From the NCBI RefSeq assembly GCF_022171985.1, contig NZ_JAJVHF010000007.1, positions 62,001 through 126,000 on the forward strand: a DNA stretch of 64,000 bases. The letters run 5' to 3'. Position numbers and translations under genes: made by a program. This document shows positions 26,029-34,659 of this stretch, piece after piece (positions within the stretch are counted from its first letter, which is position 1; each line of letters begins with the position of its first letter). The notes beneath the pieces were generated by a model that was not told where the DNA came from, made no database searches, and worked only from the letters and a program-made list of their open reading frames with translations. The stretch comes from Huaxiibacter chinensis (lineage in GTDB: Bacteria > Pseudomonadota > Gammaproteobacteria > Enterobacterales > Enterobacteriaceae).

Positions 26029-26817
26029 ATGGCAAGCGATCACGACGTGAAGTACCTGGTGCCGGGGCTGGAGCGCGGCTTACAGCTGCTGCTGGCCTTT
26101 GGCGAGCAGCACCGTGAACTGACCTTTGCCGAGCTGCACAGGCTGGTCGATATGCCGAAAGCCACCGCCTACCGCGTGGTACAAACCCTGGAATACATGG
26201 GTTTTCTGGAGCGCAACACGCGAACCAATACCTTCTCGCTTGGCATGAACGTCCTGCGTCTGGGCTTTGAATACATCGCCTCACTGGATGTGGCGCAGGT
26301 CGGTCAGCCGGTCATCGAGCAGCTGCGTGACGTCAGCCAGTGCAGCAGTCATCTGGCGATCCGCGACGGGCGCGACATCATCTATATCGCCCGCGTCAGC
26401 GCCGCCGGTTCCCGTATTAATCAGGTGAGCATTGGTACCCGTTTACCGGTGCACTGCACGTCGCTGGGACGCATGCTGCTGACCGATATGTCGCGAGCCG
26501 ATTTCGAACAGCTGTTCCCGCACGAGCGTCTGCCGGGCAACACGCCGGGCCAGATCCACGACCGTGAAGCGTTGTGGCAGATGGTGCAGCAGGACAAAGC
26601 ACGCGGCTATGTGATCGGCGAATCCTTCTTCCGCCATGGCATCTCCTCCATTGTGTATCCGGTGTACGACCGCAGCGGAAGGGTGGCAGCCGTGGTGAGC
26701 ATTCTGGTGCCCGCGGAGGAGATCCCCCAGACCGATCGCGAGCGTCTGCAAAACGAAGTCCGCATGGCGGCGGATAAAATTTCTGGCTTCTTAGGGTATT
26801 TGTCACAGGCCAGCTAA
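26029..26817 (+). CDS. IclR-family regulator of the catabolic operon
   Basis: A 262-residue IclR protein. The winged helix is at about residues 10-75 (GLERGLQLLLAF, FAELHRLVDMPKATAYRVVQTLEYMGFL) and the effector domain follows (YIARVSAAGSRINQVSIGTRLPVHCTSLGRMLL, GIAPV-like GISSIVYPVYDRSGRVAAVVSI). Regulators of this family control many aromatic-degradation operons. Being inside the operon, it would be autoregulated. The GTTTCA-N4-TGAAAC palindromes at 23255, 23302 and 23571 are its likely operators. It is followed by the largest gap in the operon, 78 bp. Confidence 0.88.
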   Translation: MASDHDVKYLVPGLERGLQLLLAFGEQHRELTFAELHRLVDMPKATAYRVVQTLEYMGFLERNTRTNTFSLGMNVLRLGFEYIASLDVAQVGQPVIEQLRDVSQCSSHLAIRDGRDIIYIARVSAAGSRINQVSIGTRLPVHCTSLGRMLLTDMSRADFEQLFPHERLPGNTPGQIHDREALWQMVQQDKARGYVIGESFFRHGISSIVYPVYDRSGRVAAVVSILVPAEEIPQTDRERLQNEVRMAADKISGFLGYLSQAS

Positions 26818-26895
26818 ATCAACACGTTAACGTCAGGCGCTTGAGTGCGTCGGGCATGTTTTACGCCCAATTTGGGCCAGATGAGGCAACGAACG

Positions 26896-27822
26896 ATGTG
26901 TATAACCGGAATTGAAAAGCTGGAATTTGGCGTCGAGAACCTGACGCACTGCGCCAAATTTATGCGAGATTTTGGCCTGACGGGCGATGCCAGCGGCCAG
27001 CGTTTTACCACCCTGAGCGGCGCACGCGTGGAGCTTAACCCCATCGACAGCCCCGATCTGCCGCCAGCGTTTGAAGCAGGAAATACGTTGCGCCGGATGA
27101 CCTGGGCGGTGGCCACACAGTCCGAGCTCGACGCGCTGCGCCCGAAGCTTGAGAAGCAGCCCGGTTTTCGTGAAGCGGGCGACGCGCTGGAGTGCCGCGA
27201 TCCGAACGGCATGACCCTGCGCGTCCAGGTCAGCCATCAGGTGCCGGTGGAGCTGAACGTCGAGCCGATTAACCAGTGGGGCGATGCCCGCCGTATCGAC
27301 ACGCCAAGCCCGGTCTACGATCGCGCCCAGCCGATTAACGTAGGCCACGTGGTGTTCTTTGTCGAGGAGCTGGCGGCGGTAGAACAGTTCTACCGTGAGG
27401 TGCTTGGTTTCCAGGTGTCTGACCGCTACATCAACCGTGCGGTGTTTCTGCGCTGTGGCCCGCGCGGTGGCCATCACAACCTGTTCCTGCTTCAGTTGCC
27501 GAACCGCAAGCGCGGCCTGAACCACGTCGCCTTTACCGTGCGCGACATTCACGAGGTGATCGGCGGCGGCATTGCGATGAATAAAAACGACTGGAGCACC
27601 TTTATCGGCCCGGGCCGTCATCCGGTGTCGTCCGCCTACTTCTGGTACGTCAACAGCCCGACCGGCGGGGCGTTTGAGTACTACACCAACGACGACTACC
27701 TGACCGAAAACTGGCAACCGCGCGAGCTGGAACACTCCCTGATCTCCTTCACCGAATGGGCGGTAGAGGGGGGGATTGACCACGACACCCGCCGCCAGCA
27801 GAAAAAGCCGGAGGCGGTATGA
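26896..27822 (+). CDS. Extradiol-type VOC dioxygenase
   Basis: A 308-residue two-domain vicinal-oxygen-chelate protein like type I extradiol dioxygenases. Iron ligands fit His151 (NVGHVVFF), His210 (LNHVAFTV) and Glu261 (GAFEYY) in the C-terminal module. The N-terminal module is the usual non-catalytic duplicate. It would open a catechol-like ring next to the diol. The frame is open to 26845, but the ATG at 26896 after GAGGCAACGAACG gives the normal start. The following reductase overlaps its stop. Confidence 0.86.
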   Translation: MCITGIEKLEFGVENLTHCAKFMRDFGLTGDASGQRFTTLSGARVELNPIDSPDLPPAFEAGNTLRRMTWAVATQSELDALRPKLEKQPGFREAGDALECRDPNGMTLRVQVSHQVPVELNVEPINQWGDARRIDTPSPVYDRAQPINVGHVVFFVEELAAVEQFYREVLGFQVSDRYINRAVFLRCGPRGGHHNLFLLQLPNRKRGLNHVAFTVRDIHEVIGGGIAMNKNDWSTFIGPGRHPVSSAYFWYVNSPTGGAFEYYTNDDYLTENWQPRELEHSLISFTEWAVEGGIDHDTRRQQKKPEAV

Positions 27823-29006
27823 CCTCGCGCATTGTCATTATTGGCGGCGGTCAGGCAGGCGGCTGGGCGGCGAAAACCCTGCGCGACGAAGGCTTCGACG
27901 GCGAGATTTGCGTCGTGGCGGAAGAGGCGTGGGATTTCTACGAACGCCCTCCGCTGTCCAAGGCCACTTTACTGGAGCCGGACGCGGCGCTGCCGCGTCT
28001 CTTTTCTGAAGAGGCGCAACAGGCGTTAAACCTGACGTGGTGCCGGCCGGTGCGGGCGGAATCTCTCGATCGTCACGCGAAAACGGTGCGTTTGAGCAAC
28101 GGTGAATGCCTTAGTTACAACATCCTTTTAATGGCGACCGGCGGGCGGGCGCGCCTGCCCGGTGAGGCATGGGCGACGCACCCGCAGGTCTACACCCTGC
28201 GCCACTGGCAGGATGCGCAGCGGCTGAAGGCGCGCCTGGCAGAGAGTCAAAACCTGGCTATTATCGGCGGAGGCTGGATTGGCCTGGAGATTGCCGCCTC
28301 CGCGCGCAAATGTGGCGTCGCCGTAACGCTGTTTGAACAGCAGCCCGCGCTGTGCATGCGTTCAGTGAGTGGCGAAGTGTCGCAGCATTTAGAGACGCTC
28401 CACCGCGAGCAGGGTGTGGACATCCGTACCGGCTGCGGGGCGCTGGAGCTGGAGGATAACAATGGTCTGCCGGTCATTCACTGCGACGGTAAACGTGAAA
28501 CCTTCGACGCGGTCGTCGTCGGGATCGGTGTTGATCTCAATCTTGAGCTGGCGCGCGACGCGGGTTTGAAAACCGATCGCGGGATCGTGGTAGATGCGCA
28601 GGGCCGCACGTCCGATCCGTTTATTTTTGCCGCGGGGGATGTGGCTCAGCACCACCATTACGGGCTGTGCATTCAGTCGTGGGCCTTTGCCCAGAATCAG
28701 GCGGTCGCCACGGCAAAGGCGATGCTCAATCCCGATGCGCCCGGCTATGACGACGCGCCCTGGCTGTGGTCGGATCAATACCAGCACAACATCCAGATCC
28801 TCGGTATTCCGCAGCCAGGCAGCAAGACAATCGTTCGCGATAACGCGCTCTATTTTTCGCTGGACGAAAACGGACGGCTGACGCAGCTGGTGGCGTTCAA
28901 CGATGCGCGTACCGTCAAGCTGGCGAAGCGCTGGATGGCAGCCGGACGGGATCTGTCCGCTGTCCCGCTGGCGGACCCTGCTTTTTCACTGATGTCATTG
29001 CGATAG
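27819..29006 (+). CDS. FAD/NAD-dependent ferredoxin reductase of the oxygenase system
   Basis: A 395-residue flavoprotein of the BphA4/HcaD type. The FAD Rossmann motif GGGQAGG is at residues 9-15, the NAD motif GGGWIG at 150-155, and the FAD-closing segment DPFIFAAGDVAQ comes later. ERPPLSK near residue 42 is typical of ferredoxin reductases serving Rieske oxygenases. It would take electrons from NADH to the ferredoxin at 23606. The start overlaps the VOC stop (ATGA). Confidence 0.9.
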   Translation: MTSRIVIIGGGQAGGWAAKTLRDEGFDGEICVVAEEAWDFYERPPLSKATLLEPDAALPRLFSEEAQQALNLTWCRPVRAESLDRHAKTVRLSNGECLSYNILLMATGGRARLPGEAWATHPQVYTLRHWQDAQRLKARLAESQNLAIIGGGWIGLEIAASARKCGVAVTLFEQQPALCMRSVSGEVSQHLETLHREQGVDIRTGCGALELEDNNGLPVIHCDGKRETFDAVVVGIGVDLNLELARDAGLKTDRGIVVDAQGRTSDPFIFAAGDVAQHHHYGLCIQSWAFAQNQAVATAKAMLNPDAPGYDDAPWLWSDQYQHNIQILGIPQPGSKTIVRDNALYFSLDENGRLTQLVAFNDARTVKLAKRWMAAGRDLSAVPLADPAFSLMSLR

Positions 29007-29031
29007 CTTACCCGCACCCGTAGGGGGAGAC

Positions 29032-30288
29032 ATGACCACATTTGAGACCAACACCGCGCCGGTTGAGGCAGGCGGTGAGGGCACCCGCACGCCCGAAAAA
29101 GCGGTGCGCTGGGCCATCCCGCTGTCATTGCTGGCCTGCGTGCTGCTGGCATTTTTCGACAAAATCAGCATTGCGGCGCTCTTTTCCGACAGCCATTTCC
29201 AGCAGGCGATGGGCATTGATTTTGACACCACGCGTCTGGGCATTCTGATGAGCGCCTTCCTGCTGAGCTACGGCTTCTCGTCGGTCTTTTTGAGCGGACT
29301 GGGGGACAAGATTGCGCCGCTGCGCCTGCTCACCGGCATGATGGTGGTGTGGTGTGTGCTGATGGTGGCCATGGGGTTTACCCATAACTACACGGTCATG
29401 ATCGTCCTGCGCATTCTGCTGGGCGTGGCAGAAGGGCCGCTGTTTCCGCTGGCGTTCGCCATCGTGCGGCATAACTTCCCGCAGCATTTACAGGCGCGGG
29501 CCACCATGCTGTGGCTGCTGGGCACCCCGGTAGGCGCGGCGATTGGTTTTCCGCTTTCCCTCTGGCTGCTAAATACGTTCGGCTGGCAGAGCACCTTCTT
29601 TGTGATGGCGATGCTTACCGTGCCGGTACTGGTGTTTGTGCGCATTGGCCTGCGCGGGATCCGTCTGGGGGCTAAACCTGCCGCGGATCGCGAATCACAG
29701 GATGAACGACGTGCCGCCCGGCGCGAGCTGTTTGTCAGCCCGCACTTCTGGATTATCTGCATCTTTAACATCGCGTTTCTGACCTACCTGTGGGGGATCA
29801 ACGGCTGGTTGCCGGGCTACCTGATTAACGGGAAAGGCATTCATCTTGAACACGCGGGCTGGCTGTCGTCGATGCCCTTTATCGCCATGCTGGCGGGCGA
29901 GGTGATTGGCGCCTGGCTTTCTGACCGGGTCGATAAACGCGCGGCGGCCTGCTTTATCTCAATGGCTGGCGCGGGTGTAGGCCTGACGGCGGTCATGCAT
30001 CTCGATACCCCTTTGGCGGTTATCGCGGCGATGAGCTTTAGCACCTTTATGTGGGGCACCGGTGCGCCGAACATTTTCGCCCTGCTGGCGAAGGCTACTC
30101 ATCCCCGGGTGAGTGCGACGGCGGGCGGGATTTTCAACGGGCTGGGAAACTTTGCGGGCGCGCTGTCGCCAGCGGTGATGGGCGCACTGATCGCCTTCAC
30201 CCACAGCATGGATTCCGGAATGATTTTTCTGGCGGTGATGGCGGCGGTGGGCTGCGTCCTGTTACTGCCGCTGCTGAAACGTTACTGA
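29032..30288 (+). CDS. MFS transporter within the catabolic operon
   Basis: A 418-residue major-facilitator protein with about 12 helices. FDKISIAALF in helix 1 and LRILLGVAEGPLFPLAFAIVRHNF in helix 4 place it near the ACS/aromatic acid symporter group. It resembles the divergent MFS at 21978 in several motifs. The first ~30 residues are polar. It probably imports the pathway substrate or an intermediate. It follows the reductase by 25 bp, with GGGGGAG as ribosome site. Confidence 0.86.
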   Translation: MTTFETNTAPVEAGGEGTRTPEKAVRWAIPLSLLACVLLAFFDKISIAALFSDSHFQQAMGIDFDTTRLGILMSAFLLSYGFSSVFLSGLGDKIAPLRLLTGMMVVWCVLMVAMGFTHNYTVMIVLRILLGVAEGPLFPLAFAIVRHNFPQHLQARATMLWLLGTPVGAAIGFPLSLWLLNTFGWQSTFFVMAMLTVPVLVFVRIGLRGIRLGAKPAADRESQDERRAARRELFVSPHFWIICIFNIAFLTYLWGINGWLPGYLINGKGIHLEHAGWLSSMPFIAMLAGEVIGAWLSDRVDKRAAACFISMAGAGVGLTAVMHLDTPLAVIAAMSFSTFMWGTGAPNIFALLAKATHPRVSATAGGIFNGLGNFAGALSPAVMGALIAFTHSMDSGMIFLAVMAAVGCVLLLPLLKRY

Positions 30289-30298
30289 GGAGAGTGTC

Positions 30299-30829
30299 AT
30301 GACTGATTCAACCGTAACTGCAAAACCAGGCATTAAACCTGACCATCTGACCATGGAAGAGTGGGTCGAATCGCGTATTGCGCGCTTCGAAGGGCGTAAA
30401 TATGACTGGAACGCCCTGAAGTTCCAGGCCGATTTCGATCCTAAATACCGCCGCGCGCAGATGCGCTACATCGGTACCGGCGCCACGGGGGTGGGTAGCG
30501 ATACCAATACCGTCGCGGCCGATCATTTCACCTTTTCCACTATGGTACTGCCGTCAAAGTGCGAAGGACCGCTGCATCTGCATGACGACGTGGAAGAGGT
30601 GTTCTTTATGCTTAAAGGGCAGATCACGCTGATGATTCAGGACGGCGATCACTACACCGAAACCGTGCTGCGCGAACGCGATCTGATCTCCGTTCCGCCG
30701 GGCATCTATCGCGGTCTGTTTAATCATGGTGAAGAAGAGGCGCTGATGTGCGTGATGCTCGGTACTCAGAAGCCGCATATTCCGACCTATCCGGAAGATC
30801 ATCCGTTGTCCAAAGTGAAGCGCAATTAA
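30299..30829 (+). CDS. Cupin-domain protein
   Basis: A 176-residue single-cupin protein. The metal-binding cupin motif 1 is visible as GPLHLHDDVEEVFFMLKG at about residues 97-114, and motif 2 as PPGIYRGLFNHGEEE further on. Cupins in such operons act as dioxygenases, isomerases or lactonase-like enzymes, or sensors; which one here cannot be told. It is preceded by GGAGAG and lies 10 bp from the MFS stop. Confidence 0.8.
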   Translation: MTDSTVTAKPGIKPDHLTMEEWVESRIARFEGRKYDWNALKFQADFDPKYRRAQMRYIGTGATGVGSDTNTVAADHFTFSTMVLPSKCEGPLHLHDDVEEVFFMLKGQITLMIQDGDHYTETVLRERDLISVPPGIYRGLFNHGEEEALMCVMLGTQKPHIPTYPEDHPLSKVKRN

Positions 30830-30838
30830 GGGGGCACG

Positions 30839-31609
30839 ATGACGGGTTTTCGTGAACAGGGAAGCGGCATTCCGCTGATGTTGCTGCACGGGATCAGCTC
30901 CGGCGCCGCGTCATGGCATAAGCAGATGGCGCTGAGCGGTTTTCGCGTGCTGGCGTGGGACATGCCCGGTTATGGCGAAAGCCCGATGCTGGCGGTTGAG
31001 CGCGCCAACGCGGGGGATTACGCCGACGCGCTGGCGGCCATGCTGGACCGCGCGGGCGTCTGGCAGGTGGTGCTGGTCGGGCATTCTCTCGGGGCGCTGG
31101 TGGCATGCGCCTTTGCGGCGAAATTTCCCGAACGCGTACTGCATCTGGTGCTGGCGGACGCGGCGCAGGGCTACGGCCAGGCCGCGCCGGAACAGCGCGA
31201 GCAGGTGTGGCGCAACCGCGAGCAGCAGATCGCGCTGGGCGGCGACATACTCGCCCAGACCCGCGCGGCGAAGCTGTTGCGCCCCGGCGCGCGGGCGGAC
31301 GACATCGCGACCGTTGCGACGGGCATGCGTGCCCTGCGCCCGGAAGGCTACCTCGCTGCCGCATGGATGCTGGCACATGACGATATTCACGGCTGGCTAA
31401 AGCGTTACGCCGGGAATTTTGAAACCTGGTGCGGCGAGCAGGACGCCATTACCCAGCCTGAGCAGGTGCAGGGGCTGGCGCTGCGTTACGGCATGCCCTA
31501 TACCGCGATCCCACAGGCCGGGCACGCCAGCTATCTCGATAACGACGCGTTTTTTAATCAACAGCTTTTACGTATCAACGAAGAGGTGCGCGATGAATGC
31601 ACAAATTGA
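30839..31609 (+). CDS. Alpha/beta-hydrolase
   Basis: A 256-residue hydrolase with the oxyanion segment LLHGISSG, nucleophile elbow GHSLG (Ser83) and catalytic His229 in AGHASYLDN. In size and motifs it resembles meta-cleavage-product (C-C bond) hydrolases and 3-oxoadipate enol-lactonases, both in keeping with an extradiol ring-cleavage pathway. It overlaps the next SDR gene by 17 bp. Confidence 0.84.
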   Translation: MTGFREQGSGIPLMLLHGISSGAASWHKQMALSGFRVLAWDMPGYGESPMLAVERANAGDYADALAAMLDRAGVWQVVLVGHSLGALVACAFAAKFPERVLHLVLADAAQGYGQAAPEQREQVWRNREQQIALGGDILAQTRAAKLLRPGARADDIATVATGMRALRPEGYLAAAWMLAHDDIHGWLKRYAGNFETWCGEQDAITQPEQVQGLALRYGMPYTAIPQAGHASYLDNDAFFNQQLLRINEEVRDECTN

Positions 31610-32387
31610 CGGGCGCGTAGCGGTAGTCACCGGCGGTTCTTCTGGCATTGGCTTTGAAACGCTGCGCCTGCTGCTGGGCGAGGGGGCAAAAGTGGCGTTC
31701 TGCGGCCGCGACCCGGACCGGCTTGCCAGCGCGCATGCGTCGCTGCAAAACGAATTCCCTGATGGCGAGATCTTCTCTCACCGTTGCGACGTGCTGGATG
31801 CAGACCAGGTTCTGACCTTCGCAGAGGCCGTTAAGGCCCGCTTTGGCGGGACAGACTTGCTGATTAATAACGCCGGACAGGGTTATGTGGCGCACTTCAG
31901 TGACACCCCGCGCGAGGCCTGGCTGCATGAAGCCGAACTGAAACTGTTTGGGGTAATTAACCCCGTGCAGGCGTTTCAGGCGCAGCTGGAGCAGTCGGAT
32001 ATTGCTTCCATTACCTGCGTGAACTCGCTGCTGGCGCTACAGCCAGAGGAACACATGATTGCCACCTCCGCAGCACGTGCCGCGCTGCTCAACATGACGC
32101 TCACGCTCTCGAAAGAGCTGGTGGGTAAGGGCATCCGCGTGAATTCCATTTTGCTTGGCATGGTGGAATCCGGCCAGTGGCGGCGTCGCTTTGAGAACCG
32201 GGCGGATAAAAGCCAGAGCTGGCCGCAGTGGACGGCGGATATCGCCCGCAAACGCGGCATTCCGATGGCGCGTCTCGGTAAGCCGCAGGAGCCTGCGCAG
32301 GCTCTGCTGTTCCTCGCTTCGCCGCTGGCTTCGTTTACCACCGGTGCGGCGCTGGACGTTTCCGGCGGCTTCTGCCGTCATCTGTAA
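31593..32387 (+). CDS. SDR-family protein with altered YxxxK site
   Basis: A 264-residue short-chain dehydrogenase homologue. The cofactor motif TGGSSGIG (13-20), NNAG (92-95) and Ser145 are present. The position of the catalytic Tyr-x3-Lys reads Thr158-Ser-Ala-Ala-Arg162 (in EEHMIATSAARAALLNMT), so both catalytic Tyr and Lys appear replaced. It may be non-catalytic, use another chemistry, or the alignment may be off. The ATG at 31593 inside the hydrolase end gives the family start; longer upstream frames are spurious. Confidence 0.8.
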   Translation: MNAQIDGRVAVVTGGSSGIGFETLRLLLGEGAKVAFCGRDPDRLASAHASLQNEFPDGEIFSHRCDVLDADQVLTFAEAVKARFGGTDLLINNAGQGYVAHFSDTPREAWLHEAELKLFGVINPVQAFQAQLEQSDIASITCVNSLLALQPEEHMIATSAARAALLNMTLTLSKELVGKGIRVNSILLGMVESGQWRRRFENRADKSQSWPQWTADIARKRGIPMARLGKPQEPAQALLFLASPLASFTTGAALDVSGGFCRHL

Positions 32388-32396
32388 GGACACATC

Positions 32397-33167
32397 ATGA
32401 AAAAAATCATGTTAATCGGCTACGGTGCCATGGCGCAGGCGGTCATTGAGCGTCTGCCCGAGCAGGTTGCCATCGGCTGGATCGTGGCGCGCGAAACGCA
32501 TCATGCCGCGATTCGTCAGCAGTTTGGCGATGCGGTGGCGGCACTGACCTCGCCCGCATTATGTACGGAGACTCCCGATCTGGTGCTGGAGTGCGCCAGC
32601 CAGCAGGCGGTGGCGCAGTACGGGGAAGCGATTTTACGCCGTGGATGGCATCTGGCGGTGATCTCCACCGGCGCGCTGGCAGACAGCGCGCTGGAGCAGC
32701 GTCTGCTTAATGCAGGCGGAAAGCTGACGCTGCTCTCCGGGGCGGTGGCGGGCATAGATGGCCTGGCGGCGGCAAAAGAGGGCGGGCTTGAGAAGGTGAC
32801 CTACCAGTCGCGTAAAAGCCCGGCCAGCTGGCGCGGCAGCTATGCCGAGCAGCTTATCGATCTTAACGCCGTGTCCGAGGCGCAGATCTTCTTTGAAGGC
32901 AGCGCGCGCGAAGCGGCACGACTGTTCCCCGCCAATGCCAATGTGGCGGCGACCGTGGCACTTGGCGGCGTGGGGATGGACGACACCCGCGTGCAGCTGA
33001 TGGTCGACCCGGCCACGCAACGCAACACCCACACGCTGCACGTCGAAGGGCTGTTTGGTGAGTTCCATCTCGAACTGAGCGGATTACCGCTTGCCAGCAA
33101 CCCTAAAACCTCCACCCTGGCGGCACTCAGCGCGGTTCGCGCCTGCCGTGAACTGGCGCAGCGCTGA
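32397..33167 (+). CDS. Aspartate-dehydrogenase-like oxidoreductase
   Basis: A 256-residue protein of the L-aspartate dehydrogenase (NadX, DUF108) family. The N-terminal Rossmann motif is GYGAMA (8-13). The C-terminal catalytic domain has the family string NANVAATVALGGVGMDDTRV, then DPATQRNTHTLHVEGLFGEF and NPKTSTLAALSA. Known members deaminate aspartate to oxaloacetate (or iminoaspartate for NAD synthesis) with NAD(P). In this operon it may act on an amino-acid-like intermediate. It sits between an SDR and an aldehyde dehydrogenase, spaced 9 bp on each side. Confidence 0.85.
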   Translation: MKKIMLIGYGAMAQAVIERLPEQVAIGWIVARETHHAAIRQQFGDAVAALTSPALCTETPDLVLECASQQAVAQYGEAILRRGWHLAVISTGALADSALEQRLLNAGGKLTLLSGAVAGIDGLAAAKEGGLEKVTYQSRKSPASWRGSYAEQLIDLNAVSEAQIFFEGSAREAARLFPANANVAATVALGGVGMDDTRVQLMVDPATQRNTHTLHVEGLFGEFHLELSGLPLASNPKTSTLAALSAVRACRELAQR

Positions 33168-33176
33168 GGAGCGACG

Positions 33177-34646
33177 ATGGACGATCTGAATATTTTTATT
33201 GGCGGCCACTGGCGGCGCGGCGGCGGCAATCCGATGCAGAGCCATTTCCCGGCAGACGGTGCGGTGAACGCCACGCTCCACGCGGCAAGCCTGGACGATC
33301 TGCATGACGCTATCGACGCCGGAGAGCGCGCGTGGCGCGATCCTGCCTGGCGCCACAGCCTGCCGCATGTGCGGGCGAAGATCCTGCATAAGGTGGCGGA
33401 TCTGATCGAATCCCGCGTCGATGAACTGGCCCGCATGCAGAGCCGCGACAATGGTAAACCGCTGGCGGAAGCGCGGGGTCTGGTGATGAGCGCGGCAGGC
33501 ACGGCGCGTTATTTTGCCGCCGCCTGTGAGCTTCTGGAAGGTGAGCTGCCCACGCCGCGTCAACCCGATCTCCTGACGCTGAGCCGATATGAACCGCTCG
33601 GTGTCGTGGCGGCCATCACCCCCTGGAATTCCCCTATTGCCAGCGAAATGCAGAAAGTGGCGCCGGCCATTGCCGCCGGTAATGCGGTGGTGCTCAAACC
33701 AGCCGAAGCCACCCCGCTGATGGCGCTGGAGCTGGCGCGTCTTTTTGAACAGGCCGGGCTGCCCGCCGGGCTGCTGAGCGTGCTGCCGGGCAAAGGCTCG
33801 GTGATTGGCGATGCGCTGGCGCGTCACCCGAAAGTGCGAAAAATCTCCTTTACCGGTGGCACCACCACGGGCCGTCATCTGGCGCACGTGGCGGCGGAAA
33901 AATTGATCCCGGCCTCGCTGGAACTGGGCGGTAAATCCCCGACCATCGTACTGGAAGATGCCGACGTTGAGCTGGCTGCGCGCGGGATCTGCTACGGCAT
34001 TTTCAGCTCGGCGGGTCAGGCCTGCATTGCCGGTTCGCGGCTCTTTATCCACGAGAGCCTTTACGCTCCGCTGATGGCGAGGCTGCTGGAATTCACGCGC
34101 GGCCTGCGGGTCGGGCATCCCTTTACCGACGGCACTCATGTGGGGCCGCTGATTAACGACGCGCACCGCCAGAGCGTGCAGGCTTACGTTGAGCTGGCAA
34201 AGCGTGAAGGGGGCCGCGTGCTCTGTGGCGGGGAGATCCCGGCCGATCCGCTGCTGGCAAACGGCAGTTACTTCCAGCCCACCATCATTGAAGGCCTGAC
34301 CAACAGCTCACGCGCCTGTCAGGAGGAGATCTTCGGCCCGGTGCTGGTGGCAATGCCCTTTAGCGATGAAGACGCGTTGATCCGTGAGGCGAATGATTCC
34401 GTTTATGGCCTGGCCGCCGGGATCTGGACGCGGGATACCGGGCGCGCCCTGCGCCTGAGCGAACAGCTTGAAGCGGGCACGGTGTGGATCAACACCTACA
34501 AAGTGTTTGCGATTTCGACCCCGTTCGGGGGCTTTAAAGAGAGCGGTCTGGGCCGCGAAAAGGGCATACAGGGGCTGAAAGCCTGGATGCAGCAAAAGAG
34601 CATTTATCTGGCGACGGGTAACGGCGTCAACCACTGGTGCGACTGA
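33177..34646 (+). CDS. Aldehyde dehydrogenase, NAD(P)-dependent
   Basis: A 489-residue ALDH-superfamily enzyme with Asn151 (ITPWNSP), the glutamate Glu249 in LELGGKSP and nucleophile Cys283 in SSAGQACIAGSRL. All catalytic residues are intact. It oxidises an aldehyde to a carboxylate in the pathway. The downstream TPP enzyme could make the aldehyde by decarboxylating a 2-oxo acid. The substrate is unknown. Confidence 0.9.
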   Translation: MDDLNIFIGGHWRRGGGNPMQSHFPADGAVNATLHAASLDDLHDAIDAGERAWRDPAWRHSLPHVRAKILHKVADLIESRVDELARMQSRDNGKPLAEARGLVMSAAGTARYFAAACELLEGELPTPRQPDLLTLSRYEPLGVVAAITPWNSPIASEMQKVAPAIAAGNAVVLKPAEATPLMALELARLFEQAGLPAGLLSVLPGKGSVIGDALARHPKVRKISFTGGTTTGRHLAHVAAEKLIPASLELGGKSPTIVLEDADVELAARGICYGIFSSAGQACIAGSRLFIHESLYAPLMARLLEFTRGLRVGHPFTDGTHVGPLINDAHRQSVQAYVELAKREGGRVLCGGEIPADPLLANGSYFQPTIIEGLTNSSRACQEEIFGPVLVAMPFSDEDALIREANDSVYGLAAGIWTRDTGRALRLSEQLEAGTVWINTYKVFAISTPFGGFKESGLGREKGIQGLKAWMQQKSIYLATGNGVNHWCD

Positions 34647-34659
34647 GAAAGGGTAAGCA

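Noticed and set aside
33084..34166. 360-codon minus-strand frame opposite the aldehyde dehydrogenase
   Set aside because: Shadow frame; ALDH catalytic residues are all in the plus-strand product.
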